Shown one piece after another: positions 1 to 9,950 of a DNA stretch of 58,782 nucleotides (position 1 is the stretch's first letter; every line of letters begins with the position of its first letter). Below the pieces are notes generated by a model. It worked only from the letters and a program-made list of their open reading frames with translations. It was not told the DNA's origin and did no database searches. Source of the DNA: Byssothecium circinans. Its lineage: Eukaryota > Ascomycota > Dothideomycetes > Pleosporales > Massarinaceae. The position numbers were made by a program, and so were the translations under genes. The stretch lies in NCBI GenBank assembly GCA_010015675.1, contig ML976993.1, positions 992,493 through 1,051,274 on the forward strand. Direction: 5' to 3'.

Positions 1-1099
1 AGCCTATTAGGCCTATTATTACCAGGTGGAATAGCTACTGCGATTTTATGGAGAGGGCCGTCGTACTCCACCGCCCGATTGACGCCCTCATAGATTACCG
101 CGCGGAGAGAGCCTTGATGGACAAGTCGTCGGCGCGCGCGCGCGGCCAGGCTCCTAAAGCAGCTCCAATCCACGGCCTTACTACTGCTGATTGGGATACA
201 ATCAAGCAGTATATCGAGGTCCTTCAACCGTTAAAGGAGGCCACCAAAAGGCTTGAAGCCGCGGGTACTCAGGCCGTTTTGGGGCTATCTCTAAGGTCTA
301 CCCGACGTTTGAGTATCTCCTCAACCACTTTGAGCAACTTGTTGAGAGCTTTGCAGACGTTGATTTTAACGAACCTGACGCTCCAGAGGACCACCTGAAA
401 ATCAACGTAACGGCAGCCCATCAAAAGCTCGCAAAGTACTACAAGCTACTTAAGGAGGGCCCAGTGTACTACGCTGCAACGCTACTCTACCCTTATTACA
501 AGTATTACTTTGTAAACGCGTGGACTGGAGAGTACGACATATGGCTACAAAAGGCTAACGCTTAGTTCCAGGAGCTGTAGGAGGAATATAAGAGAATTAA
601 CATCTCCCCTATCAACTCTCCCCCGCGCAAGAAAGCCAAGCGCGTTAGTAATATTGACGACTACGCTGAGCAGTACGTTAAGCCTCTAAGAGCTGATACC
701 ACCGCCGCCTATATCAACAGTACTAATGAGTTTGAGCGCTAGTGGAATAACGAGCCAGGCGTCCCTAAGGACCACCACCACCGTACAGATCCTATCCGGT
801 ACTGGTTATCTATTAGAGATAGGTTTCCCTGCCTTTCTTAGTTAGCCATTGATCTCCTATCGATTCCAGCGTCCTCTTGTTACTGTGAGAGGATGTTTTC
901 CGAGGTTGGCGATATGATGGAGCCAAGACGCCATAAAATGAGCCCCCAATTGCTCTCTACAATCACGTGTGTGAGAGCTTGGCGAAAGGCTGGTTTTGGA
1001 GCCCCTAGGGCTACTTCAGACAACGACAGCACTATAGAGCTCTCAGAGCAAGAGATCCAGGATATCTATCATATATCAGAGTGGGATGACGCCTTCTAG
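1..1099 (+). pseudogene. hAT-family transposase remnant
   Basis: The translation resembles the C-terminal half of fungal hAT transposases. It includes the region around YAATLLYPYYKYYF and the conserved dimerisation motif with SSCYCERMFSEVGDM at about 876-920, followed by the RRHKMSPQLLSTI helix. The frame shifts by one base near 283. In the main frame there are in-frame TAG stops near 564, 579, 741 and 841, each at a place where CAG (Gln) would fit, as expected of RIP. The 5' part of the gene is outside the window. It cannot make a working transposase as read. Confidence 0.85.
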
Positions 1100-1190
1100 C
1101 TCCTTGTACACAAACACTATCCCTAAGAGATATATTTGGGGATCAAATCGATCAATCGTCAATCAATTCACCTCCCAAATCATCACCAGG

Positions 1191-1264
1191 TCAATCAGGT
1201 CAGTTCTCGAGGGCTCCGAGTACCAAATCAGGTCCAATTCACCTCTAAAAACTGACCTGATTGA
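1191..1264. repeat. 15-bp perfect inverted repeat near hAT terminus
   Basis: TCAATCAGGTCAGTT at 1191-1205 is the exact reverse complement of 1250-1264, separated by 44 bp. It lies just inside the presumed hAT 3' boundary. It may be a subterminal transposase-binding structure (inference). Confidence 0.7.
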
Positions 1265-1270
1265 TTGATA

Positions 1271-2461
1271 GCAACTCTGGACGGCACTGCGCGCCAGGAC
1301 CTCGAAATCGGAATCCACTAGACCACGGGCCCATGGTTGATGAAGATGCGTCTGATCTTTGCCGATAGAAAGATGGGAAAGGGACGGGCAGTTCTGAAAA
1401 AGGCGGATGAGGTCGGTGCCGTGTATTTCGGCTTCCCCTGGAAAATGTATGATGAGGGAGGAGAGCTGCGTAAAGGCTGATGCGTGGAAGAGCACAGACA
1501 TAGTTGCAGGTAGATCTATGGCACGTAGATCGAGGGTGAGAGCGCTGAGTTGGGGGGTTATACGGTGCAAGGAAGGCAAAGTAGAGGCGGATAATCCAGT
1601 GCATAGGTGTTGCAGTGCGAAGAAGGGCGTGCGGCACTCGCCTCCCTGGCTCTGTATCAGTTCCTTGATCGAGCTGTCTTCAATGTCGGGAAGGGAAACA
1701 GTCCTCAAGTTGCTATGCCCTGATAACACCTTCAACAGGTCCTTGGTCCAAACCCGCCTCCACACATGCCCAGCGCCATCCGTCCGGACGTCCAGATGCT
1801 CCATGCCACTGTTCTTCACCAAAAAGCCCTCGACTGCTTCTCTTGTAGCATCAAAAGTCCCGTTCCAACAATTTGGCTTCAATACCAGACTCTTTAATGC
1901 CGGGCATTTGACCTGCAACGCAGAGAAAATGCCCTCATCCACCCCCCTGCACCCACTCCATTCCAGGCGCCTCAACCGCGGCACCAAATACGGCAACAAT
2001 CTTTCCATATCCATAAATGTCTCAATCCCAAAACTTGGTTCCTTGATTTCCAGGTCCACGAGCTGTTTCCACTCGAACCCTACCATAGGTAAGCTGGCAT
2101 GGCTGACCGATCCATCATGGTACCGCGTCTCATACATTCTCCTAGTTTCAGACACTGTTTCACTCATGTAATGCTCGAACCCTTTACCTCCGAACATCAA
2201 TCGCCGGATAAGATTGGCATATCGCTGACCGCGCTGTGCGTCGACTCGTGCTATGTGCGCTAGGTGGCGGATATCTGGGGTCACGTGATTGGACCCTTCG
2301 CTTTCGATCCCAGGCGCACAAGAGGTCCATAGGATGGGTGCAGCGCATTGGAAGAAGAGAGTATTGATGAGAAGACAGGTATGCAGATAGCCTGGGACCG
2401 AGCTATTTTTCTCCACGATCTCCCCTACGATTTCGGGTAGGTGCAGAGCGTGATGCATCGC
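1271..2461 (-). pseudogene. F-box/LRR-type protein truncated by hAT insertion
   Basis: From the Met at 2461 the minus strand reads an F-box-like start (MHHALHLPEIVGEIVEKNSS, then a CLLINTLFFQCAAPILW stretch) followed by leucine-rich, repeat-like segments such as LRRLEWSGCRGV, LKSLVLKPNCW, LRTVSLPDIED and LSHLSIGKDQ. This is the usual architecture of fungal F-box proteins that recruit substrates to SCF ubiquitin ligases. The reading frame stays open to 1163, but after about 1271 it runs into the hAT terminus, so the last 36 or so residues are transposon-derived and the native C-terminus is lost. An upstream in-frame Met at 2614 would add a Lys-rich, unconserved stretch; 2461 is preferred because the F-box begins there. 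Confidence 0.65.
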
Positions 2462-2813
2462 GCTTGATGGCTTTGGGTTGGTGTTTTGGATGAGATGGGG
2501 TTTTTTTCCTTTTTTTTTTTTTTGGAAAAGAGAGGACGGAAATAATGCAGTGCTGGAGCTTCTAAACGGAATTTTGGTGACGTATAAATACAGCGAAGTG
2601 GTAATCGTGTCCAACCATCAGCCTCCCACGCCCGATCATACCATAGGGTAAGCACAGCCTCGGGCAATGACTGTGCCGCGCGGCAAGGACTTCTGAGTGT
2701 ACCAGTTTGAGACAGGTCCACCCATAAACAGACGGGAAGTGAACATCGGTAATCCTCTCTTGCTCTTTAATACCTAAGAAACTCTAATTTCGAACTCAGT
2801 ACGCTTCCACCTT

Positions 2814-4531
2814 CTATAACATGCAGCTTGCATATACTGAGCCACCCATTTTCCAATACCTTCGTCCTTTAGCATCGGAATCGCCGCAGCCCTCAACAAT
2901 CGCCATAAAATTATCGACACATGTGTCGACGCCTATTTTTGTCCAGAATTCCAGGCTCTTGCGGTCAGGCAGGTTTTTCTCCTCACACACCTTGTCGTCC
3001 CTGAAGGTTGACAATACCAATGCTCCACCGTTTTCCGCAAATGTATCACCTTGCTTGTAGATGGGCGCCATGTATCCCAATCTGCCAAGTTTTCCAGGAT
3101 CTGTGCTCAATTGTCCACATACTTCATTAATTGCCTGCTTTGCGCTGTCGGGATCGAACTGTTTCCTCCCTAGCGCATCGGGGGTGTTGCACTGTAAATC
3201 CTTGGGCTGTAACAGATCAGCCAATTCTTTCATCATGTCTTCATCTATTACATCGCGGCCTGCATAGTGTTCATCTGTAGTGAACCCTCCAATGCACGGA
3301 CATTGCTGAAACTGGTTCCCCTTTTCCGGAATCTGTTATGGCGATCAGCAAAAAGCTCCACATATCGATAACTGGAATACTACTGACCCCTTTACACTTG
3401 CCGTCAGATTCTCCTCCCCAAGCCTCGCAAAAAGGTTCCTCAAGGGAGTCAGGACATTTCTTGCACTCGCAGCCCTTGTTCTCGAACGTGCACTTGCCAT
3501 CGTCATCGCCTTTGCACATCTCATTCAAGCACATGGGCACCTTATCCCCAGTCGGGCATGCTTCACACTCACAGCCCTGATTGTCCAGAGTGCACCTGTT
3601 GTCTTCACTCCCTTTACAAAGGATATCTCTGCACTTCGGCTTCTGGTCGCCTGTAGGGCATTCCTTCTCGCAGTCGCAACCCATGTTGGGGCCAAAAGTG
3701 CATTTACCATCCCTTCCAGCACATAGTATACTATCGCATTTTGGCTTCGTTGGTGGACAGTTTTGTTCGTCTGGTCGGGGGCCTGGTCCAGGAGTGACTG
3801 GGGTGGGATTGTTTGGTTCAGGACTGTTCGGCTCAGGATTGTGCGGCTCAGGATTGTTTGGCTCAGGATTGTTTGGCTCAGGATTGGGATTTGGATTGTT
3901 GGGTTCAGGAGTATTCGGCTGGGGAGGAGTAGGATTATTCGGCTCAGGAGTATTCGGCTCAGGATTGGGATTTGGATTGTTGGGTTCAGGAGTATTCGGC
4001 TGGGGAGAAGTAGGATTATTCGGCTCAGGAGTATTCGGCTGGGGAGGAGTAGGATTATTCGGCTTCGGGATGATTGGAGTGTCTGAATCACTCGTGCAAC
4101 AACCCAAGATGAGATTAAAACGGGAGATTTCAGCAAAGCTAAAGGCAGTCACGTACATTTAGGGGTAGTCGAAGTGCATTTACAATCTTGGCCTTCGCAG
4201 TCTGAACAATTCACTGGCTCGCTGGGACAGCTCTGATCTGGAGCTGGGGAGGCGGTATCTGGCTTGCACCAGCCTGAAATGCTCTTAGCTTTGAGACCAC
4301 TTAAGAAAGTAGCAAATATCACTTACATCCAGGGGTAATTGAGGTACATTTCGCATCTCGGCCTTCGCAGTCCGAACAATATCCTATCTGGCCAGGACAG
4401 CTCTGATATGGAGGCGGGGCTTCGGTCTGTCTGAGACGTAAAGAGTTCGTTTGGACCGCGGGGCGTGGTTCTGGGAATGCAACTACAACTCTCGCAATGA
4501 GAGCGATATGAAGACAACGGTGAAGGTACAT
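2814..4531 (-). CDS. secreted proline-repeat, Cys-rich modular protein
   Basis: I build four exons: 4531-4327, 4273-4157, 4082-3388 and 3332-2814, total 511 aa; every junction is GT-AG and the phases close. Residues 1 to about 17 form a signal peptide. Exons 1 and 2 carry two similar short Cys modules (SCPGQIGYCSDCEGRDAKCTS, second copy SEPVNCSDCEGQDCKCTS). Residues about 108-214 are a Pro/Asn/Glu repeat (PNTPEPNNP-type). Residues about 215-339 hold repeated Cys modules of the form C-x3-C-x5-KCTF-x4-GCxC. The C-terminal 170 residues are a distinct Cys-containing domain (starting QCPCIGGF, with CNTPDALGRK) that I do not recognise. It is probably an extracellular or cell-wall protein; a role at the host or wall interface is speculation. 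The first donor is GTAAGT and the last is GTCAGT. No catalytic motif is visible. Confidence 0.75.
3800..4075 (-). repeat. Pro-Asn-Glu coding minisatellite
   Basis: Nested tandem units based on codons for PNTPEPNNP/PEPNNPTPPQ, visible on the plus strand as repeated GGATTATTCGGCTCAGGAGT-like blocks. They lie inside exon 3 of the secreted Cys-rich gene. Such tracts often vary in copy number between strains. Confidence 0.8.
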
Positions 4532-5416
4532 TGCGTTAGAATGATCCGTGACGTGAGTCAAGGAGGAAGGAACAGATAAGAGTATGAACGTCAGTAGCAA
4601 TTCGCACGCTGTAATTATTATATTCTTTCGCTCAGTGATGATTGATGAGATATATATTGGCTGTATTTGTTCACTAAACTGAGCCTCTCATATGAAACAA
4701 AACAATGGCATTGATTTGCCTCGGAAGAGATAAGCGTAGACTATTTAAAGCGTAAGACATTCAATAGAACGTTCATAGCTTACCGCAGCGTTGAAAGCGA
4801 AGTGTATAACTGAAGCTCAGCCAGTCGGCACAATTGGGCCAAGGGACACTTATCAGGGTTCACGTCCAGTGTGTGCGAGTATCTTACCAGGGCGTATACC
4901 ATGGTATCGTCGCACTATGGCGTGGAAACAATCAACGACATTTTTAGTGAAACATGGTTCACATATGACTGCATCGGCAAGTCCCGAGTACCGGTTTGAT
5001 TGGTTGCTTACTGCTGGCAAGAGTACTACAATTGTGCCGCTGTGCTGTGCTCTGCTGTGCCAGAGCCTCAGCCTCATCTTCCAATAATGTCAACATTCCC
5101 GTGATCGGTCTGCTGCTGCTAATAAGAAACACTACAACTGTGCCGCTGTGCTGGACCAGAGCCTCAGCCTCAGCCTCATCTATCAATAATGTCAACAGCA
5201 TTCACGCTATCCAGAACGAGCGGGTCAAGCAATCGTGCTCTAAAAATAACTCAGTTCTAGTATAAAAGAGTATTTGGCTGTAATTACTATCCATCTATCA
5301 TTATCTGACTCTCGCTGTATATTCGTCTTGTTGGCCTCCCTCGTTCTTCTATTCACTGTGGTCTATCTTCTACGTCCCGTCTGTTTATCTTCCAATCATC
5401 AAGACTTCGGAACAAA
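4532..5416. other. intergenic region between divergent secreted-protein genes
   Basis: No gene is seen. The stretch contains an imperfect tandem duplication (5025-5196) and a TATA-like TATAAAAGAG at about 5262, roughly 155 bp before the start codon at 5417. It probably serves as promoter for both the minus-strand gene (start 4531) and the plus-strand gene. Confidence 0.5.
5025..5196. repeat. imperfect tandem duplication, about 106-bp period
   Basis: ACTACAAT/CTGTGCCGCTGTGCT followed by CCAGAGCCTCAGCCTCA and CAATAATGTCAACA occurs twice, starting at 5025 and 5131. Small internal GCCTCA and GTGCT slippage repeats differ between the copies. Confidence 0.75.
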
Positions 5417-6926
5417 ATGCGCTTCTTCTTGCTTTTATCTGCTTCTATTGCACTCCCGGCGCTTATTCAAGCAAAGACGTATTATGTCGACACGTCGTGT
5501 ACCAAAGTATCCGGTGGGACCTTGGCTTACCGGAGGCCTTCAACATGGCAAAGCGAGCCTCAGAACGTCTAAAATCCGCCACCGACACCGATTTCGAGAA
5601 TGTCTTTGAACAAGTCATGAAGATGAAGAAATCGGACAATGGAGATAAGGGTTTCGCCTACGTTAAGGGCGTTTTTGATGATATAGCGTCCTGGACAAAA
5701 GTTACCGACGAGCCGCACGTATTCGACACCATCAAGAAGGCTGATATTCGGATATTCTGTGATAACGACAAAAGTACGTTTCCTCAACGCTAACCGCTAT
5801 TTGTTTACTTACAAAAGAACACAGTGGCCCCAGTGGGCACTGTAACCACCAGAAACTTGAAAGAAAAAGTGTTAGGTGACGAGCGGTGGACTCCGAATGG
5901 GGAAGGACACTGGGATTTCAAAAAGTCAGTCCAGGAACAGGCCTGTGTCGTTTCTCAGTTTCACTGCTTACTGGGTTCGGAAGTGACATGAAGATTCCAG
6001 ATAAGCCGGATTGCTTAGTTGACCGACCAGCACAAGCATACACTGTGAGTGACAGTCTCTAAACCCTGATTTTGCATGTTTTCTGCTGTCTACAACACAT
6101 TCAACGCCAAAATTTGCAAATTAGGCCGCTCAGGATAGCCACCGCTCGCTGACCCTTCTTCAGAACCTCCGCCCGCTACCAGCTCCGCCATCCAGAAATA
6201 GTCGTAGCGGACAGAACCCTCAGCGCATAGTCATCTCCGTAAGTAGCTCGATTTCCCAATTTTTGCCAAGCAAAAGCCACTGCAAACAATACTGACGCTA
6301 TTTTAGCACTATGATCGATCCTTAAAGCCAACAAAGAGTCAAAAGCAGCGTTGATCCTGGAAAAATACACAAAATGCCCTATGTACTCACGGATTCGTTC
6401 AAGAACCTCGACTTTAACACTAGAGAGATTTGGAAACTTTCGAACCTGCTCTCCGTCACTCTTCTGCACGAGGTACATTTTTAGCTCTATTTTTTTTAAC
6501 TCATTACAAAAGTCACATCTAACATCCACCCGCAGTTTGTGCATGCCAGTACCGAAGGGGCAGTCATAGATACCCCAAAAGGTCATTGTTACGGTTGGGA
6601 TAACGTTATCAACGAAAGGCCTGAAGATGCGCGAAGGAACGCCGAGAATTACGGTAAGCCTCTTCTAACGTAGCACTAGCACAAGCTTTATCTTTATTTA
6701 CTGACTTTCTCGAAGCATTTCTCGGCCTTTGGGCTGCGGTAGCAGATTTTTCACGCGGTGGTTATACAATGAGTAGGGTCCAAGTCCCCGATGCTATTAC
6801 GGACCCGAAAGAGAGGGCCGACAAAGAGAAGGAGATGCGGCAAAGAACAAGAAGAGGCAGGATGATACGCTATACAGACATCACCACGAGGGCAATTCGG
6901 AGCGTGGCAAAGTTTTTCAAGGCATA
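5417..6926 (+). pseudogene. secreted HExxH metalloprotease-like gene, apparently broken
   Basis: The start at 5417 gives a clear signal peptide (MRFFLLLSASIALPALIQA) and YYVDTSC. The continuation that resembles fungal deuterolysin-like secreted metallopeptidases (AFNMAKRASERLKSATDTD, then ADIRIFCDNDK) is in another frame, so a base is missing near 5500 or an abnormally short intron of about 29 nt is used. An intron at about 5773-5824 is plausible. The zinc motif HEFVH is formed only after splicing, from LLHE (ending at about 6470) and FVHAS (from about 6535). It is followed by CYGWDNVI and, after a further intron (about 6653-6715), LGLWAAVADFSRGGYTM, the usual C-terminal helix. Between 5990 and 6320 no frame joins cleanly. 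I infer a recently decayed gene or sequence errors; a catalytic Glu/His pair is still encoded. Confidence 0.55.
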
Positions 6927-7011
6927 GGAGGCAGCCTGGAACTAGTAATTTCTCAGAAAGCCGAGGATGTGATCATGTATTTTTTATACTTCTCTTTAAA
7001 TCGTCAATGCG

Positions 7012-7014
<3 letters not shown>

Positions 7015-7042
<28 letters not shown>
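7015..7042. repeat. poly(T) tract, 28 nt
   Basis: An uninterrupted run of T downstream of the metalloprotease-like gene. It could be a polymerase-slippage tract or a poly(A) relic on the minus strand. The rest of 6927-7310 shows no gene. Confidence 0.8.
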
Positions 7043-7310
7043 GGATGGAGTAGATTAATATAGCTATGGCTGCTGGTTCAAGAGAAATAGAGTCTGGTAC
7101 ATACCTAGCTTACCTTTTATGCGACTGACGACCCGTCACACCCTGGTCCCGACAAGGCTAGCCTTAACGCCTAGTTCATTTTGGACTATTATTTGCGAGC
7201 GTGTTGGGGTATCGTACATATGTTGACATACACATAACGATCTCAAACCACCATACTCAAATCCCAACCCACAAACTCCAAGACCCGCCAAAATCCCTGG
7301 TTACCCCAAC

Positions 7311-7999
7311 CTAATTAACCCTAAACTTCGCCGGGATATTCCTCTCAACAATCCCCCTCCTCTCCTCGCCCTCCCATTCCGCCTCCCTCCTTTCCATCTC
7401 CTCATGTTTCCGAAAATGCTCAATATCCTCGGGATGATTCAAATCCTCCTCCTTCACATCATCACCCCCATGATACTTCTCCCAGTGATGTATCTCGTAC
7501 TCGTATTCGTCGTCGCCGTGGTGGCCCGGACCCATGCCGAAGTCGGGCAGTTTGACGCCCTCGGCATCTTTTCTGTGGAACTCTTCCGCGGAGATGAAAC
7601 CGTCGTTGTCGATGTCGAACATGGAGAGCACCGTTTTTACGACGCCTTCTTTTTTGAGGGGGGAGATGTGTGAGGAGGAGGGGTCGTGGAGGCCGTAGGT
7701 GCGTTGGATGTCGCTGGGGGACCAGTAGCCGGTGCTGTCGTAGTCGTGGAGGGTGAAGAAGACGCCGGCGTCGAAGGCGGAGATGTGGTGCTCTTCTGCA
7801 GAAAGGTTAGCTTTTATGACGCTGTTTGAGAAGTGGCTTTTGGGGCGATTGAGGACTTACCGGCCATGTGCCGTGTCATCCAGTCTGCGTCTGGAGCTAC
7901 GACTATCTGTTGATGCTCACCACCGCCATGCGCCGCGGCATTGAGCGCGCAACTCGCAAGTACCAGCGCGCTCAGCGGTATTCTTAGGACCCAACTCAT
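7311..7999 (-). CDS. Ssp120-like secretory-pathway EF-hand protein
   Basis: Two exons, 7999-7861 and 7795-7311 (207 aa), joined by a GTAAGT...CTGCAG intron with closing phases. Residues 1-23 are a signal peptide. A conserved WMTRHMAEEHHIS-FDAGVFFTLHD segment leads into a degenerate EF-hand (DYDSTGYWSPSDI). A canonical second EF-hand follows (DIDNDGFISAEEF, all calcium ligands present), then a highly charged C-terminus (HHWEKYHGGDD, HPEDIEHFRKHEEMERREAEW). This arrangement matches fungal Ssp120/nucleobindin-like proteins of the ER-Golgi lumen, thought to bind calcium and help cargo sorting. It is transcribed divergently from the small membrane protein at 8225, sharing about 225 bp of promoter. 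Confidence 0.82.
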
Positions 8000-8224
8000 G
8001 TTTTATGTGTGAATGTGAATTGGGTATGTATCGAAAGCACAGTCTAGAGGACTCTAGGGAAAAAGGACAGCGAGCGCATATGCCGCAATAGATTAATTGA
8101 TTGACGATGATGCAACAGGGGTATCGGAGTCCGGTGAAACACCACCTCCGAGCTCATCTTCACGTGCTTACGCATAACTTTCGCTCTTCTCTACCACTAC
8201 CTTCATCCCCCCGCATTGGCCAAG

Positions 8225-8470
8225 ATGAACGTCTTTCTGCTGCTGTTCTTGCTGCTCGGGATACCGTTTATGTTCTTCCTGGCGTTTCTAGCGCTCTCGT
8301 CATGCATGGGCGATAATTTCCGCGCCCGCATCGGCGGTTTCTCATTGAACCCTCGACACACTTCCTTTGGACGAAACTACGGGCGCGGTCTAGGCGGAGG
8401 ACCTGGGACGGGAGGCTGGGAACAAATCGAGATGGAAGACATGCTGGGAGAAGACAGTGATATTGATTGA
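8225..8470 (+). CDS. small single-pass membrane protein
   Basis: An 81-aa open frame. Its N-terminus (residues 2-27) is almost purely hydrophobic (MNVFLLLFLLLGIPFMFFLAF...), giving one transmembrane helix or an uncleaved signal anchor. The soluble part is Gly/Arg-rich (NYGRGLGGGPGTGGW) with an acidic end (EIEMED-like, GEDSDID). I do not recognise the family. The ATG at 8225 is preceded by CCAAG, a reasonable fungal context. Its position, divergent from the Ssp120-like gene and tail to tail with Elp4 (38-bp gap), supports a real short gene rather than a chance frame. Confidence 0.55.
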   Translation: MNVFLLLFLLLGIPFMFFLAFLALSSCMGDNFRARIGGFSLNPRHTSFGRNYGRGLGGGPGTGGWEQIEMEDMLGEDSDID

Positions 8471-8508
8471 TCGCCTGTCAGTCCATTGCTCAACTACATG
8501 CGACGCCC

Positions 8509-9788
8509 TCAAAATTCGAGATCCTCCTTCCGCGGCATCGAACTACTACCACTCGCCTCCCTAACCGCCTCTGTCTGGGCCTCCGTATCGCCTTCGAGCG
8601 GCGGCAGGCTGAACTTTGCAATCACAAACTTCCTCCTGCTCACCGTGAACGCCATATCCTCTCCCAAGCCCTCCGCTCCTCCACCGCCTCCCCCCTTCTC
8701 ATGGAATACGGGTAGCTTGTGTACGGCGAACATGCCCTGCGGCTTCTCCTCGTCCTTTGTCGTTCCCGCCGAGGTAGCGAGGGTTTCGAGATAGGAGTGT
8801 GCGAAGGGTGAGAGCTCAAAGACGCCGTCGGAGAGGATCTCTGTCCAGCGGATCAAGCCGGTAGTGCGCGGATAGAGGGATAAAGGGAGGGTTATTAGGG
8901 CTGTAAGGCGCGTGGAGTGCTGGCGGAGGAGGGCGCGGAGGCCGTGGAGGAATTGGAGAAGGGCGGTTGGATGTGAGGATTGGGGCGGGTAGAGTGCTGG
9001 TGAGAGTAGAGAGGGGATGACGAGGCGGTGGATAGTGTTGGGAGGCGAGGAAGCGAGCTGTAGTTGGAGGTTCCGCAGGATAACCGTAAAGGGTGAGGCC
9101 GTGGTGCGCGGTATGGGCATGTAGTTTATAGCTGTACCAACGAGTAGATCGAGTCGGCGGAGAAGATCAAAAGTATGGCAGAAAACGGCGGCTTCTTCAC
9201 TCCCATTCCCACCATCTATCTGATTCGCACTCGGAGACCCTACATCACATTGATATCAGACACCAATCTCCCATAAAAAAACACACAATCACATTCAATT
9301 ATATACAACGCACCTCTCATCTCCGCGCCGAATTGACCCAGCCTCTCATACCGATACGCAATCTTCATTCTCTCCTTCACCTCCTCCTTTTTCTTCTCCC
9401 CTTTATCCTCTGCTATCCCCGGTAGTTCCCTTCCCCACGCCTCAGGCATGCCCACCACATGCACCTTGTGTCCTTGCACGACGCCTTCGGCAGCATAGAA
9501 TCGCAACAGAGCGCCCGCATAGTCGGTTGTTCCGTGTTCACCGATGAGGAGAGAGTGACCGAGAGGTAGGCCTGCGTGCCCTGCGAGGATGCTGTCGAGG
9601 GAGGGTGTGCCGGTTGAAGTGGTGGGGCGGCCATCTATAGGGGAGGGGCGGACGCCGGGCACGGGCTGTGGAGGTTCGGAGACGGAGAGGGGAGAAGAAG
9701 AAGCGGAGTTAGAGGTAGACGGGTGGGGGGAGAGATCCGATGAATTTGGTGTACGCGTTAGAGCTGTATTGCGCTTTCGGAAAGCCAT
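8509..9788 (-). CDS. ELP4: Elongator complex protein 4
   Basis: Two exons, 9788-9314 and 9239-8509 (401 aa), with donor GTGCGT and acceptor GTAG, phase 1 closing. After a Ser/Thr/Pro-rich N-terminus comes the family signature PSPIDGRPTTSTGTPSLDS, GLPLGHSLLIGE (the RecA-like loop region) and MKIAYRYERLG. Exon 2 begins with CHTFDLLRRLDLL and contains LLQFLHGLRALLRQH, LPLSLYPRTTGLIRW and DGVFELSPF, all typical of PAXNEB/Elp4. Elp4 with Elp5 and Elp6 forms the hexameric ATPase ring of Elongator, which acts in modification of wobble uridine 34 of tRNAs. The length fits fungal homologues. There is a Gly6 run near the C-terminus. Confidence 0.93.
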
Positions 9789-9950
9789 AGTGGTGTTGGA
9801 GGTTTAGGGGGTTGAAGCAGCTTCGGCAGTGTTCATAAAATTTCTTATCGATAAGCTAAGAGCGGTTGACGTCATCATCACAGCACAGCACAACTCGTAT
9901 GAGCCGAAACGTACCAGCTTCGTCCGGTCTCAATTCGGCGGAACCTTTTA

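Larger units (their letters stand above)
1..1270 (+). mobile_element. hAT DNA transposon, 3' portion
   Basis: The 5' end lies outside the window. The element is recognised from its transposase remnant, which ends with the hAT C-terminal dimerisation region, and from terminal sequence that interrupts a neighbouring gene at about 1270. Near the end there is a perfect 15-bp inverted repeat (1191-1205 and 1250-1264, TCAATCAGGTCAGTT and its complement), which may be a subterminal structure. The target-site duplication cannot be checked because the other end is missing. Confidence 0.8.

Noticed and set aside
3581..4162. Plus-strand Gly/Ser/Phe repeat frame (GLFGSG-type)
   Set aside because: Exact antisense of the Pro-Asn-Glu spacer in the secreted Cys-rich gene, whose exons, splice sites and signal peptide are convincing.
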